Shown here piece by piece: positions 59,301 through 64,000 of a stretch of DNA of 64,000 nt (its first letter is position 1; every line of letters begins with the position of its first letter). Both the position numbers and the translations under genes were made by a program. Source of the DNA: Ephydatia muelleri (Eukaryota; Porifera; Demospongiae; Spongillida; Spongillidae); contig JABACO010000024.1 in assembly GCA_013339895.1 (NCBI GenBank), positions 4,397,298 to 4,461,297 of the forward strand, read 5' to 3'. The notes beneath the pieces were generated by a model. It had not been told where the DNA came from. It saw only the letters and a list, made by a program, of their open reading frames with translations, and searched no databases.

Positions 59301-59793
59301 TAGGTGACATCCCATGTTGTGCATGACCATGTAGTGTATGATCTTCGTGTTTACATGGCTATGTGATAGAGGCAAACAGGTGAGGAGTATATATTCATTG
59401 CATATTCATTCCCATTATCCTCCCTCACCAAGCCCTCCCACATCAGAGAGCTGGTGGGTAGATGGACTCATCACGAAGAGGGTAAGGGGAGGAGGTGGGG
59501 AGGCCCATGACAACTGCATGAACCCCACTTTGCTCTTAGTTCTGACCTCACATACATAAAACACAGAATACAATTCCACTCTACATGTACATCACAATCC
59601 ACACACGCCTGGAGCAAAAGGCATTTATTGAACTCAACTGAAACCCACGTTTGAAAATTTACAATGTTAATGGATCGTATTGATTGTCCACTACCTCTGA
59701 AGTATGAGTGACATTTGCTCCTGCTTCAATGAGTCTCTTCACTATTTCAAGATGTCCATTCTGACTTGCAACACACAGAGGAGACCAACCACC
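27273..59793 (-). CDS. ankyrin-repeat/Roc GTPase gene, whole-locus model
   Basis: Proposed single gene. Exons in transcription order: 59695-59793, 57811-57909, 45352-45450, 35999-36097 after 36716-36814, 35521-35621, 33073-33144, 32026-32110, 31004-31017, 30840-30954, 30723-30779, 27273-29356. Splice borders are GT/AG and phases join from 32026 onward (the preceding ankyrin exons are phase 0). The first exon and promoter are not identified, and more ankyrin exons may exist. Introns carry a non-LTR element, a Ty3-type element with a nested transposon, and hairpin elements. One gene spanning 32 kb is inferred; two adjacent genes with the same architecture cannot be excluded, because no exon was found between 37 and 45 kb. 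Confidence 0.6.
30723..30779 (-). CDS. acidic linker exon B
   Basis: 57-nt exon, acceptor TTTTCAATCAG, donor ACAGGTATG, encoding ESDDQDDYEIVLDHETQAT. It is a tandem duplicate of the 3' half of exon A (30840-30954). The phase (2 + n + 1) fits both neighbours. Confidence 0.65.
30840..30954 (-). CDS. acidic linker exon A
   Basis: 115-nt exon, acceptor TTTGGACAG, donor CAGGTATG, encoding a very acidic stretch (ESDDLDDQIIFDDETPAP). It starts at a codon boundary and ends in phase 1, as exon B requires. Confidence 0.65.
31004..31017 (-). CDS. possible 14-nt micro-exon
   Basis: ATTCAGTGAAGGCG is bounded by TTTCAG and GTGAGT. With the G left by the exon at 32026-32110 it gives five codons (DSVKA) and restores phase 0 for linker exon A. 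Supported by phase only. Confidence 0.4.
31084..31203. mobile_element. 120-bp hairpin element in intron
   Basis: Arms of about 55 bp, AAAACCTTA...GACTCTAATT against the complement ending AAGGTTTTG, with a few mismatches. Not obviously related to the other hairpin families. Confidence 0.7.
31204..32025. other. intron sequence
   Basis: No coding match; short plus-strand frames near 31481-31809 have no support. Confidence 0.35.
32026..32110 (-). CDS. ankyrin-like exon
   Basis: 85-nt exon, acceptor TTTTAG, donor GGTAAGTT, reading TPSYFAVMQGRTAVAQELTSLAWNL, a divergent ankyrin-type helix pair. Phase 0 to 1. Confidence 0.6.
32111..33072. other. intron sequence
   Basis: No coding or repeat family assigned. 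The stretch 32640-32880 is less AT-rich than its surroundings but has stops in all frames examined. Confidence 0.3.
33073..33144 (-). CDS. short ankyrin exon (24 codons)
   Basis: 72-nt exon, acceptor ACTACAG, donor GAGGTGAGG, reading HGHTALHVAGNVETARALIAAGAE. It is an ankyrin repeat shortened by about nine residues; length stays a multiple of three. Confidence 0.7.
33145..35520. other. intron sequence with a small hairpin
   Basis: Contains an imperfect palindrome at 34108-34194 (TTGAATAGCCCAGTAATG against CATTACTTGGCTATTGAA). No coding match; the minus frame at 34641-34895 is unassigned. Confidence 0.35.
35521..35621 (-). CDS. ankyrin exon with a frame disruption
   Basis: Acceptor TGTAG, donor TTGGTTACC. 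The first half reads DQNTALLLSS in one frame, the second half HTAVLVALHERGADVNAKD in another. The exon is 101 nt against 99 nt for its neighbours, so two extra bases break the repeat. Confidence 0.65.
35999..36097 (-). CDS. ankyrin exon (33 codons)
   Basis: Exactly 99 nt, acceptor ATGTAG, donor AAGGTTAGC, phase 0. One ankyrin repeat with SSKNGHTATVVLLLELGAN. Ankyrin repeats are helix-turn-helix protein-binding modules. Confidence 0.8.
36716..36814 (-). CDS. ankyrin exon (33 codons)
   Basis: Exactly 99 nt, acceptor GATGTAG, donor AAGGTTAGG, phase 0. Canonical ankyrin repeat (GQTALHMSSKNGHTDTVVAI, ERGADIDARDK). Confidence 0.85.
36815..37712. other. intron sequence
   Basis: No coding or repeat match recognised between the ankyrin exon and the retroelement. 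Confidence 0.3.
37713..40639 (-). pseudogene. non-LTR retrotransposon, nearly full coding length, frame-broken
   Basis: In minus-strand order: a zinc-finger-like start (40639-40364, CPHC...HQLKC), a region with GPSGLRIQHL near 39800, reverse transcriptase with GVQQGDPLGPLL at about 39277 and the catalytic box YIDD at about 39163, then a C-terminal CSQC...HHALCC zinc motif (about 38263-38210) and an endonuclease-like segment reading HPAYVLVPNWVLGKPAAFD (about 38093-38039). At least five frame changes separate these blocks, so it is inactive. The Cys motif plus downstream acidic residue resembles restriction-like endonuclease non-LTR elements. It sits in an intron of the ankyrin/Roc gene, same orientation. 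Poly(A) tail and target duplication were not found. Confidence 0.78.
40640..41100. repeat. C-rich intronic repeat
   Basis: Pyrimidine-rich block 40800-41000 recurs at 56420-56590 (TTCCACACACTCCATCCCCA). Non-coding. Confidence 0.75.
43560..43772 (+). mobile_element. short LTR-like unit with gag-like start
   Basis: 43560-43647 begins TGTAGTG and ends TGTTACA (88 bp). It is followed by TTGCTGTCAGAGC, close to the primer site of the full element here (TTGGTGTCAGAAG), and an ATG at 43668 opening 34 codons with QPPVKFSEKINWRLWVIRL, which resembles the start of that element's Gag (PPAKFTEKTDWSLWISR). Suggests a short-LTR, Ty3-derived family; internal region mostly absent. Confidence 0.5.
45352..45450 (-). 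CDS. ankyrin exon (33 codons)
   Basis: Exactly 99 nt, acceptor TATTGCAG, donor AAGGTCAGT, phase 0; SPLHMESQEGHLDVVKTLIE is a canonical ankyrin core. Closest paralogue: 57811-57909. Confidence 0.82.
45604..45692 (+). repeat. short LTR-like sequence, copy
   Basis: TGTAGTGTAACC...GTTACA, 89 bp, followed by ATGCAATCAGAGC, a mutated primer-site-like sequence. Confidence 0.5.
46100..46901. other. intron sequence with AT-rich inverted repeat
   Basis: AACCGGTTATC at 46239 and CGAAATAACCGGTT near 46345-46359 form an imperfect inverted repeat of about 120 bp. The rest is unassigned. Confidence 0.4.
46902..47016 (-). repeat. 3' LTR (element sense)
   Basis: 115 bp, identical to 54688-54802. Very short for a Ty3-type LTR. 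Confidence 0.95.
47017..47030 (-). promoter_or_regulatory. polypurine tract
   Basis: AAGGAGGGAGCAG directly abuts the 3' LTR on the minus strand, the expected plus-strand priming site. Confidence 0.6.
47055..48434 (-). CDS. pol C-terminal part: integrase
   Basis: Downstream half of the split pol. An HHCC zinc region (HDSPTAGHLGVGK ... CDSCNLC) is followed by an integrase core with D in MDILGPLPL, D in HTDQGKSF and E in GMIERFNRTLL, then a GPY/F-like module (WKGPYTVVDVL) and an acidic, Arg/Ser-ending tail. The stop is at 47055, 38 bp from the LTR. Residues translated upstream of 48434 belong to the nested transposon, not to pol. Confidence 0.9.
   Translation of the reverse strand: MVPTVLAELHDSPTAGHLGVGKVLEKVRRRFYWVGQRRDVQGWCDSCNLCGSTKSPPKHRHAPLQADVSTTPMQRVAMDILGPLPLTPRSNKYVLVIGDYFTKWTEAFAIPDMETVTVARVFVNEFVSRFGAPTHLHTDQGKSFESSLIKELCQLMGIVKTRTTPYHPQSDGMIERFNRTLLSMLRMAAVDDESNWDLKLPCLMLAYRTSVHEATKHTPFSLMFGREVQLPIDVMFGLPTGSGQPTNVPVYVKELRKWLSEAYERVRQHLSAEQKRHKLLYDTKVAGNPFVKGDKVWLHNAAVPRGYSKKLHRFWKGPYTVVDVLNNCVYKIKQDASPHKQHTVHFDRLKPYLHRVEHTEEAGPSQQGDVPARETIPPHDVNEEMYDLVVVPQNQAAQLAPADEETQQPVEHYHEDPVEEVGEQDDGDDTEPHQVEQVPLRRSSRSRQPPERLGSWTYF
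48431..48434. repeat. CCAA, proposed target duplication of nested transposon (left)
   Basis: Matches CCAA at 51271-51274. Removing 48435-51274 leaves pol continuous with one CCAA copy. Confidence 0.6.
48435..51270 (-). mobile_element. N-RAG-like DNA transposon nested in pol
   Basis: 2836 bp inserted in the retrotransposon. Left end CACGGCTGTT, right end AACAGCCGTG followed by GG; the 10-bp inverted termini are exact, with weak similarity beyond. CCAA flanks both sides. It carries a five-exon minus-strand gene whose first exon has the RAG1 N-terminal zinc-finger layout. Boundaries come from where the pol frame is lost and regained. Confidence 0.8.
48875..50785 (-). CDS. RAG1 N-terminal-like transposon protein, five exons
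   Basis: Exons 49877-50785, 49696-49821, 49474-49638, 49246-49423, 48875-49182; all borders GT/AG, phases consistent, about 561 residues, no stops. Start ATG at 50785, preceded by an acceptor-like TTGTTTCAG, so a 5' UTR intron is likely. Exon 1: LCRVCG (11-16), HPSNFCKPCH (54-63), WGPHLEDRCSTC (89-100), basic RPKRK (111-115), RING-type C162PLC...C183..C186...C199PCC, then C230MNC...H241..H245..C250. This order matches the RAG1 N-terminal region (zinc motifs, RING, second finger). The last exon has GFGFLGEQGVESIHHYF, in which a Glu could correspond to the final catalytic acid of a DDE transposase. The two Asp of a DDE core are not evident. Known relatives by concept: N-RAG-type transposons reported in molluscs. 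Function as transposase is inferred. Confidence 0.75.
51271..53812 (-). CDS. pol N-terminal part: protease, reverse transcriptase, RNase H
   Basis: Open from the gag overlap. Protease DTGSA at residues 36-40; RT with ASPIVLVKKKDGSTRFCVD, LDLASGYWQV, MPFGLCNAPSTFQRLM and the YLDD box; RNase H with FTVDCDASGDGLGAVLSQ, ALVWAV and TDHSALQWL; then HTNADALSR. The pol frame ends where the nested transposon starts (the apparent tail to 51212 is transposon sequence). The frame is -1 relative to gag and no AUG starts it, so frameshifting is expected. Confidence 0.93.
53809..54663 (-). CDS. gag
   Basis: ATG at 54663 (earlier codons run into the LTR and primer site) opens about 284 codons. A capsid-like region (WISRFERYVKEA, DYAAVHECLQCRYG) is followed by a single zinc knuckle C-x2-C-x4-H-x4-C (CWHCREQGHVKRNC). 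Ends with TGA at 53809-53811, overlapping pol. Confidence 0.9.
   Translation of the reverse strand: MEAALTVRMSVRPPAKFTEKTDWSLWISRFERYVKEAKVPDSERVKELLPLLEDEPLRLVVQYGLSESADYAAVHECLQCRYGHDGTELEWQVKFQARVQQRDESLVEYIGELRMLASRAFPGWSEEQCDVLIRNQFIQGVSSSSIQVQLLKEMPKSVKDAATLARRLETVEMAHRRLQTERIAERPLAVAAPVSATSLEDKLDKLSAQVKKLADAVTILREPPERADSRVSGVRNTPREKAREVVCWHCREQGHVKRNCPLLSKPSLNGNGSAERVNRRPRMY
54670..54687 (-). promoter_or_regulatory. primer binding site
   Basis: TTGGTGTCAGAAGTGAG follows the 5' LTR directly. TGGTGTCAG is complementary to the 3' end expected of a tRNA-Leu; the tRNA assignment is from general knowledge. Confidence 0.65.
54688..54802 (-). repeat. 5' LTR (element sense)
   Basis: 115 bp, identical to 46902-47016; holds the element's promoter, with no distinct TATA box assigned. 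Confidence 0.95.
55267..55291. repeat. poly(G) tract
   Basis: About 25 consecutive G; the paralogous spots (43260, 59045) have only GGGGA. Confidence 0.95.
55482..55665. repeat. 46-bp tandem repeat, four copies
   Basis: Units start at 55482, 55528, 55574 and 55620 (ATCGAATTGCTTTCTAATCA and on). The unit is single-copy in the other paralogous blocks, so this is a local expansion. Confidence 0.93.
56094..56193 (+). repeat. short LTR-like sequence with primer-site-like flank
   Basis: TGTAGTGTATG...GTTACA (56094-56181) followed by TTGGTGTCAGAG, the best primer-site match among these copies. Confidence 0.5.
57811..57909 (-). CDS. ankyrin exon (33 codons)
   Basis: Exactly 99 nt, acceptor TATTGCAG, donor AAGGTCAGT; SPLQMASQEEHLDVVKTLIE. 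Paralogue of 45352-45450. Confidence 0.82.
58104..58330 (+). mobile_element. short LTR-like unit with gag-like start, copy
   Basis: LTR-like 58104-58192, then an ATG near 58219 opening TPTQPNPISVQPPVIFSE, parallel to 43560-43772. Confidence 0.45.
59695..59793 (-). CDS. ankyrin exon (33 codons), most 5' found
   Basis: 99 nt, acceptor TATTGCAG, donor GAGGTAGTG; SPLCVASQNGHLEIVKRLIE is a canonical ankyrin core. No exon recognised further upstream. Confidence 0.8.
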
Positions 59794-60471
59794 CTGCAAT
59801 ACAAATAACATCATTACCCCAGATGGTATGACAATTCATTCATTATGGTGCTTCCATACGTGCATATGACTCACAAAATAATTTTCATAATTCGTTATAA
59901 GCTTTGAAATGTGATGTCCATGCATCAGTGGATGATCGAGGTTACATGTATGATATGTCAATGTGGGTATGTGGGAGAAATGAGCTTCAGCATAGAAACT
60001 ACATTTATGCACAATAAATGAATGGCTTATCAAATGTTTTCTGATCACATTTTGGGAAGGCACTGCCAGGCACTCAAAATAGAAGCATGGAGCCTCAATA
60101 AAAAGGCAAGGCGCTGCACCCTGCTACAACTGGCACTGCTATTTCATCACTTTAGTGCGCGTCACTCATTAGCTGATGTCATTCAGTGCATAGTAGATAG
60201 ACATGAATGGTGTTCTGTTTCTAGGAGTCAAATCTTGTTATCAAGATGGATGTGCATGTGACTTACAAGTAGTTGCCATAGCTACATTGGTGCTGAATTT
60301 AATTTTGTAGTAAGAGCACATATGTAGTGAAATTGCATGACCACATGTAACCTTTGGCTCACTGCCCCATACCTTATTCAACTACATGACAGTATATTTG
60401 CAACAAATAAATGGCTTATCAAAATTGGCATTTTGGGAAGACACTCAAAATAGAGGCAATGGATGCTGCAT

Positions 60472-60909
60472 CTAACCCTTCGAACACACAGCCTCTGATC
60501 CTGGTAGCGGTGCCGCTACTAAAGCGAACCCATCTATTGGTGCCGAATCTACCCCGACAGTTGACCTACCATCGACCGTTGTCAAATCAGGCCCTCCCAC
60601 TACTGTTGTTGAAGGCCCCACGATTGGCGCCAACCATGGCAGTACTGCAGCCAAGATATCTTCTTCAGCTATCGCCACAGGTGATAGAAGTGCAGGTACG
60701 AGTAATTATAATGGTCCACATCGACTGTCTCCGTTAACAAAGTGACGCGAACAGACTCTTGAGATTGGCTTCAACTTGGCTTCATCAAGCCCAATTGCTT
60801 CTCGCCACACTGCTCTGTGAGAAGAGTTTCGTGGCATGCGATAGTAGGAAATCGTCTTATTTTTAATCCTGTATCTGCCACATACAACGCATTTATATTT
60901 ATCGCCCAT
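60472..60909 (-). pseudogene. THAP-domain protein with one premature stop
   Basis: ATG at 60909 opens a THAP domain: CVVCGRYRIK, then W in HRAVWREAIGLDE, and VCSRHF (C-x2-C ... W ... C-x2-H). The frame stops (TAA, 60703-60705) after CGPL but the same frame stays open for 76 more codons (VPALLSPVAIAEEDIL to SEAVCSKG). A single point mutation could have produced the stop. THAP domains bind DNA and occur in transposases and their domesticated derivatives; no catalytic part is visible. Confidence 0.72.
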
Positions 60910-61289
60910 CGTTCAGAATGATGCCAGGAATACTAACATTCGCGAAGGTGACACAATATCACTATACAATCGCTGAGCGTTTTACTCCAGACGTGACAAA
61001 TCCAATCTTTCGTGAAAAGGGTCCATTGTGCGAATCGAGCTGGAAATGTGCATTAATTTGCACAGCTGTATCTCCGTAATGGATAAAGTATACATTAGTA
61101 AACAAAACAAACCAATAGCGACGGGACCCGCTCTACCTATGCACCGAATGTGATATGATTTCAAGGTTCCTACCTGAAGTTGCGGAGGTTTTGAACCGCA
61201 TAGGGGTATTGGCCCTCGTAACGTTGGCACTAATGCTTATGCAGGATACCAAACTATATTTACATACAGAGAAAAGGAGTATCATGACA

Positions 61290-61345
61290 CGTTTAAAATA
61301 GGAAGCCGATAGCGTTAATCGTTATAAATATCCGTTATGCGGAAA
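61290..61345. mobile_element. fragment of hairpin family 2
   Basis: AGGAAGCCGATAGCGTTAAT and GGAAACTGACCCAAT match the right arm of 11038-11290, with a deletion between. Confidence 0.65.
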
Positions 61346-61682
61346 CTGACCCAATTATATATACACTTGGTTATCTTCAATAGTTGGTCCCAATATCAAT
61401 GATATGGTCTTGAATTGCTGTGTATCACTATAGCCAGTACAATTTGTTTAACTTGATAAACGAATTATATAATCAGTTATAAGCTTTGCGATGTCATATC
61501 CATGAATCAGAGGCTAGTGATGTGCACAACAGATGTAACATGTCAATGTGGGTATGTGGGAGACATGAGCTGAATCATATATTGTGTGAGGTCACTACAT
61601 CACTGACATGATGACGTCTGTTGCCACCACTACTTGACAAGTCAGTACAAATTACACTGCTGAATAAATGATTATCATAATA

Positions 61683-61806
61683 TGGGACAGTTTCCGCGAA
61701 AATTGCCCCACGGATATATTATAAAATGTTATAAAAATGCATCGCGGGTGAATCGCTATAACTTCCCAACGGTTAACGCTATCGACTTCCTATTTTCAAC
61801 ACTTCA
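61683..61806. mobile_element. left arm of hairpin family 2
   Basis: GGGACAGTTTCCGCGAAAAT through CTATTTTCAACACTTCATA, matching the left arm of 11038-11290; the right arm is missing. Confidence 0.8.
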
Positions 61807-62090
61807 TACTAAACCATTTCACTACGGGGAAACTTATTTTGGGGCCTTGCACTAGTTCCTTGCTGATGCTACGAAGTCCGATACCCCATGGGGTTCAAAA
61901 CCGTCACATCTTCAGCTAGGAGAGTTTAAATCGCTTCAAATTCCGTATGTACATACAGGGGTCCTGTTGCTATTGATGTGTTCAGTTCGTTAATTTTTAC
62001 TCTATCCGTCACGGAGATACAGCTGTGCAAAGTTAATGCACATTTCCCGCTCGATTGCACCATTTTTGCATGCAACCCGTGTTCCATTCT

Positions 62091-62559
62091 CCCAATCCAC
62101 AATAAATTTTGATAACTTCTTTGTTCCGCCCATTTCTCCCTTAAACTAAGCTAGCCGTTCCCAACTGTTTTTGTCTCACTCAGGCAGTGAGTTTATGCGG
62201 GAAAGTTAAAAGAAGAAGAACGCTGCTCAGTTCCAGACGATCGTACCAAATTAACGGACCCCAAGTGAATATAACCTTGCGCCTCCCACGTCGCCGGCAG
62301 TATTCAAAACGGCACGCGTAAGGCTATTTGCTAAGCACTCACATCATCCTCTAGTCGTGTAATAAAGCTTTCCTATTTGCCATCATCTTGCTAAAATCAT
62401 CGTCTTATATCTGCCACGCCCACTCGGCTACGATTTCGGTCTCACACAATTAACTTTCAGCTCACACATACTCATGCTGGCTCCCACTTGTGCACACACT
62501 TGCATTGTTGCGTACATGGCCCTGTACACTATCGTATGGCATATTTTCTTATACACAAC

Positions 62560-62560
<1 letters not shown>
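62091..62560. other. unassigned region
   Basis: Less AT-rich than average; no coding or repeat match recognised. Confidence 0.3.

Positions 62561-62563
<3 letters not shown>

Positions 62564-62653
<90 letters not shown>
62564..62653. repeat. (CA)n microsatellite
   Basis: About 45 uninterrupted CA units. Confidence 0.97.
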
Positions 62654-62656
<3 letters not shown>

Positions 62657-62814
62657 ATGTACAGCGTACTTGCACACACCAGTTATACATGTGGCAAACA
62701 ATACACCTGTCTGATGATAGTACAAACACTCTCACTCACATTGTCACATGCACAAGTACATGTATTGTATTCAATTCAGCTGATTGCATTTTAATTTGTG
62801 TACCAAGCTTGCAT

Positions 62815-64000
62815 AAAACACACATGCACAGGCACACACACACACACATGACATACACACGCAGACACACAAATGCACACACAGACACACTAACACATGA
62901 CATACACACACAGACACACAAATGCACACACAGACACACTAACGCACACACACATACACACATGACATACACACAGACGCATACAAACACACACAGACAC
63001 ACTAACGCACACACACACACTCACACAGACACACACACAGGCACACACAGACACAAATGCACACACAGACACACTAACACACACACACACACACACAAAC
63101 GCACACAGACACACACACATGACATACACACAGACGCATACAAACACACACACACACTAATGCATACACACACACTAACGCACACAGACACACACATGAC
63201 ATACACACAGACGCATACAAACACATGCACACAGATACACAGACACACATGGACACACGACACACATATGACAAACACACACACACGCACACACACACAT
63301 ACGTACACACACACATGGAAATACACACTAGCACACAGACACACATGCACACACACATGCATGAAATACACACTAGCACACAGACACACTACATACATAC
63401 AGATGCATTCAAACACACACACACAGACACACTAACGCACACACACACAAACACACACGCACACATGACATATACACATACACACACACACACACTAACG
63501 CACACACACACACTAACGCACACAGACACACACATGACATACACACAGACGCATACAAACACACACACACAGATACACAGACACACACATGGACACACAA
63601 AACACACGACACACATATGACAAACACACACACGCACACACACACACGTACACATACACACATAGAAATACACACTAGCACACACAGACACACATGCGCA
63701 CACAAATGCATGAAATACACACTAGCACACACATGCACACACAGACAGACATGACATACACATACAGACACACTAACACACACACCCATGACATACACAC
63801 ACAGACTGCATTTCAATTTGTGTACCAAACACACACATGCACACGCACAGGCACACACACACACATGACATACACACACAAATGCACACACAGACACACT
63901 AACGCACACACACACAGACACACAAATGCACACACAGACACACAAATGCACACACAGACACACTAATGCACACACACACACACACACACAGGCACAGACA
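62815..64000. repeat. CA-rich complex satellite, open at the window edge
   Basis: Units mixing CACACAGACACACTAACGCA, ACATGACATACACACAGACG and ATGAAATACACACTAGCAC. A unique lead-in (TTTGTGTACCAA near 62797) recurs at 63815, giving a higher-order period of about 1.02 kb. Long frames on both strands are artefacts. Confidence 0.95.

Larger units (their letters stand above)
54900..60450. repeat. intronic repeated blocks, right set
   Basis: Paralogous to 41.1-46.1 kb; recurring blocks as listed there, plus a TTAGGTGTGCACTGTGTCAG...CATTTTGTTGTAAGAGCACA block at 55750, 57150, 60140 and 44920. Non-coding apart from the two ankyrin exons. Confidence 0.8.
61010..62090. repeat. large inverted repeat, ~200-bp arms
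   Basis: 61020-61215 (TGTGCATTAATTTGCACAGC, then TGTATCTCCGTAATGGATA) is matched in inverse by 61880-62060 with moderate divergence, down to TTTTGAACC...GGGGTAT. Family 2 hairpin arms lie inside it. Confidence 0.7.

Noticed and set aside
62428..63987. Long frames in the CA-rich region, including one of 315 codons
   Set aside because: Low-complexity His/Thr or Cys/Val peptides on opposite strands are simple-repeat artefacts.
1..64000. tRNA or rRNA genes
   Set aside because: No cloverleaf-compatible A and B box pair or rRNA-like segment was found by eye; a dedicated tRNA scan was not possible.

Overview
The window looks like a chromosome segment of an early-branching metazoan, most probably a sponge of the Amphimedon type. 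This is an inference from content: AT-rich introns, very small exons, ankyrin, death-domain and Roc/COR-type GTPase genes clustered together, RAG1-N-terminal-like and THAP transposons, and abundant hairpin elements. No species-specific marker was checked. All recognisable host genes lie on the minus strand.

Layout. 0.4-5.3 kb: exons of a cytosolic methionyl-tRNA synthetase gene, apparently degenerate, with a 158-bp tandem duplication, a duplicated exon pair and an 18-copy 24-bp minisatellite. 7-12 kb: a tandemly duplicated block carrying two decayed death-domain exons; one copy is interrupted by a non-LTR retrotransposon 3' fragment and a hairpin element, the other by a different hairpin element. 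12-15 kb: a decayed GTPase fragment and unassigned sequence. 15.2-15.7 kb: a death-domain gene 3' end. 16-20.5 kb: repeats, a second non-LTR 3' fragment and a pogo/Tigger-like transposase remnant. 21.2-22.5 kb: a decayed Ty3-type retrotransposon. 23.1-24.2 kb: start of a protein with two death domains. 25.3-26.0 kb: a short inverted-repeat element containing a broken THAP domain.

27.3-59.8 kb is best explained as one large minus-strand gene. At least seven ankyrin-repeat exons (five of them exactly 99 nt, one repeat each) lead into a small acidic linker and a 2.1-kb exon encoding a Roc-like GTPase, a COR-like region and a cysteine-rich tail. The introns hold a decayed non-LTR retrotransposon (37.7-40.6 kb), repeated blocks containing short LTR-like sequences, and a very young Ty3-type LTR retrotransposon (46.9-54.8 kb, identical 115-bp LTRs, 4-bp target duplication). 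That element is itself split by a 2.8-kb transposon whose five-exon gene has the zinc-finger layout of the RAG1 N-terminus. This nested element is the most interesting object in the window.

60.5-62.6 kb carries a second broken THAP gene and a large inverted repeat. The right edge is a CA-rich satellite that runs out of the window. Functionally, the ankyrin/Roc gene and the death-domain genes fit a cluster of adaptor-like signalling proteins shaped by tandem duplication; the rest is mostly mobile-element debris of several ages.
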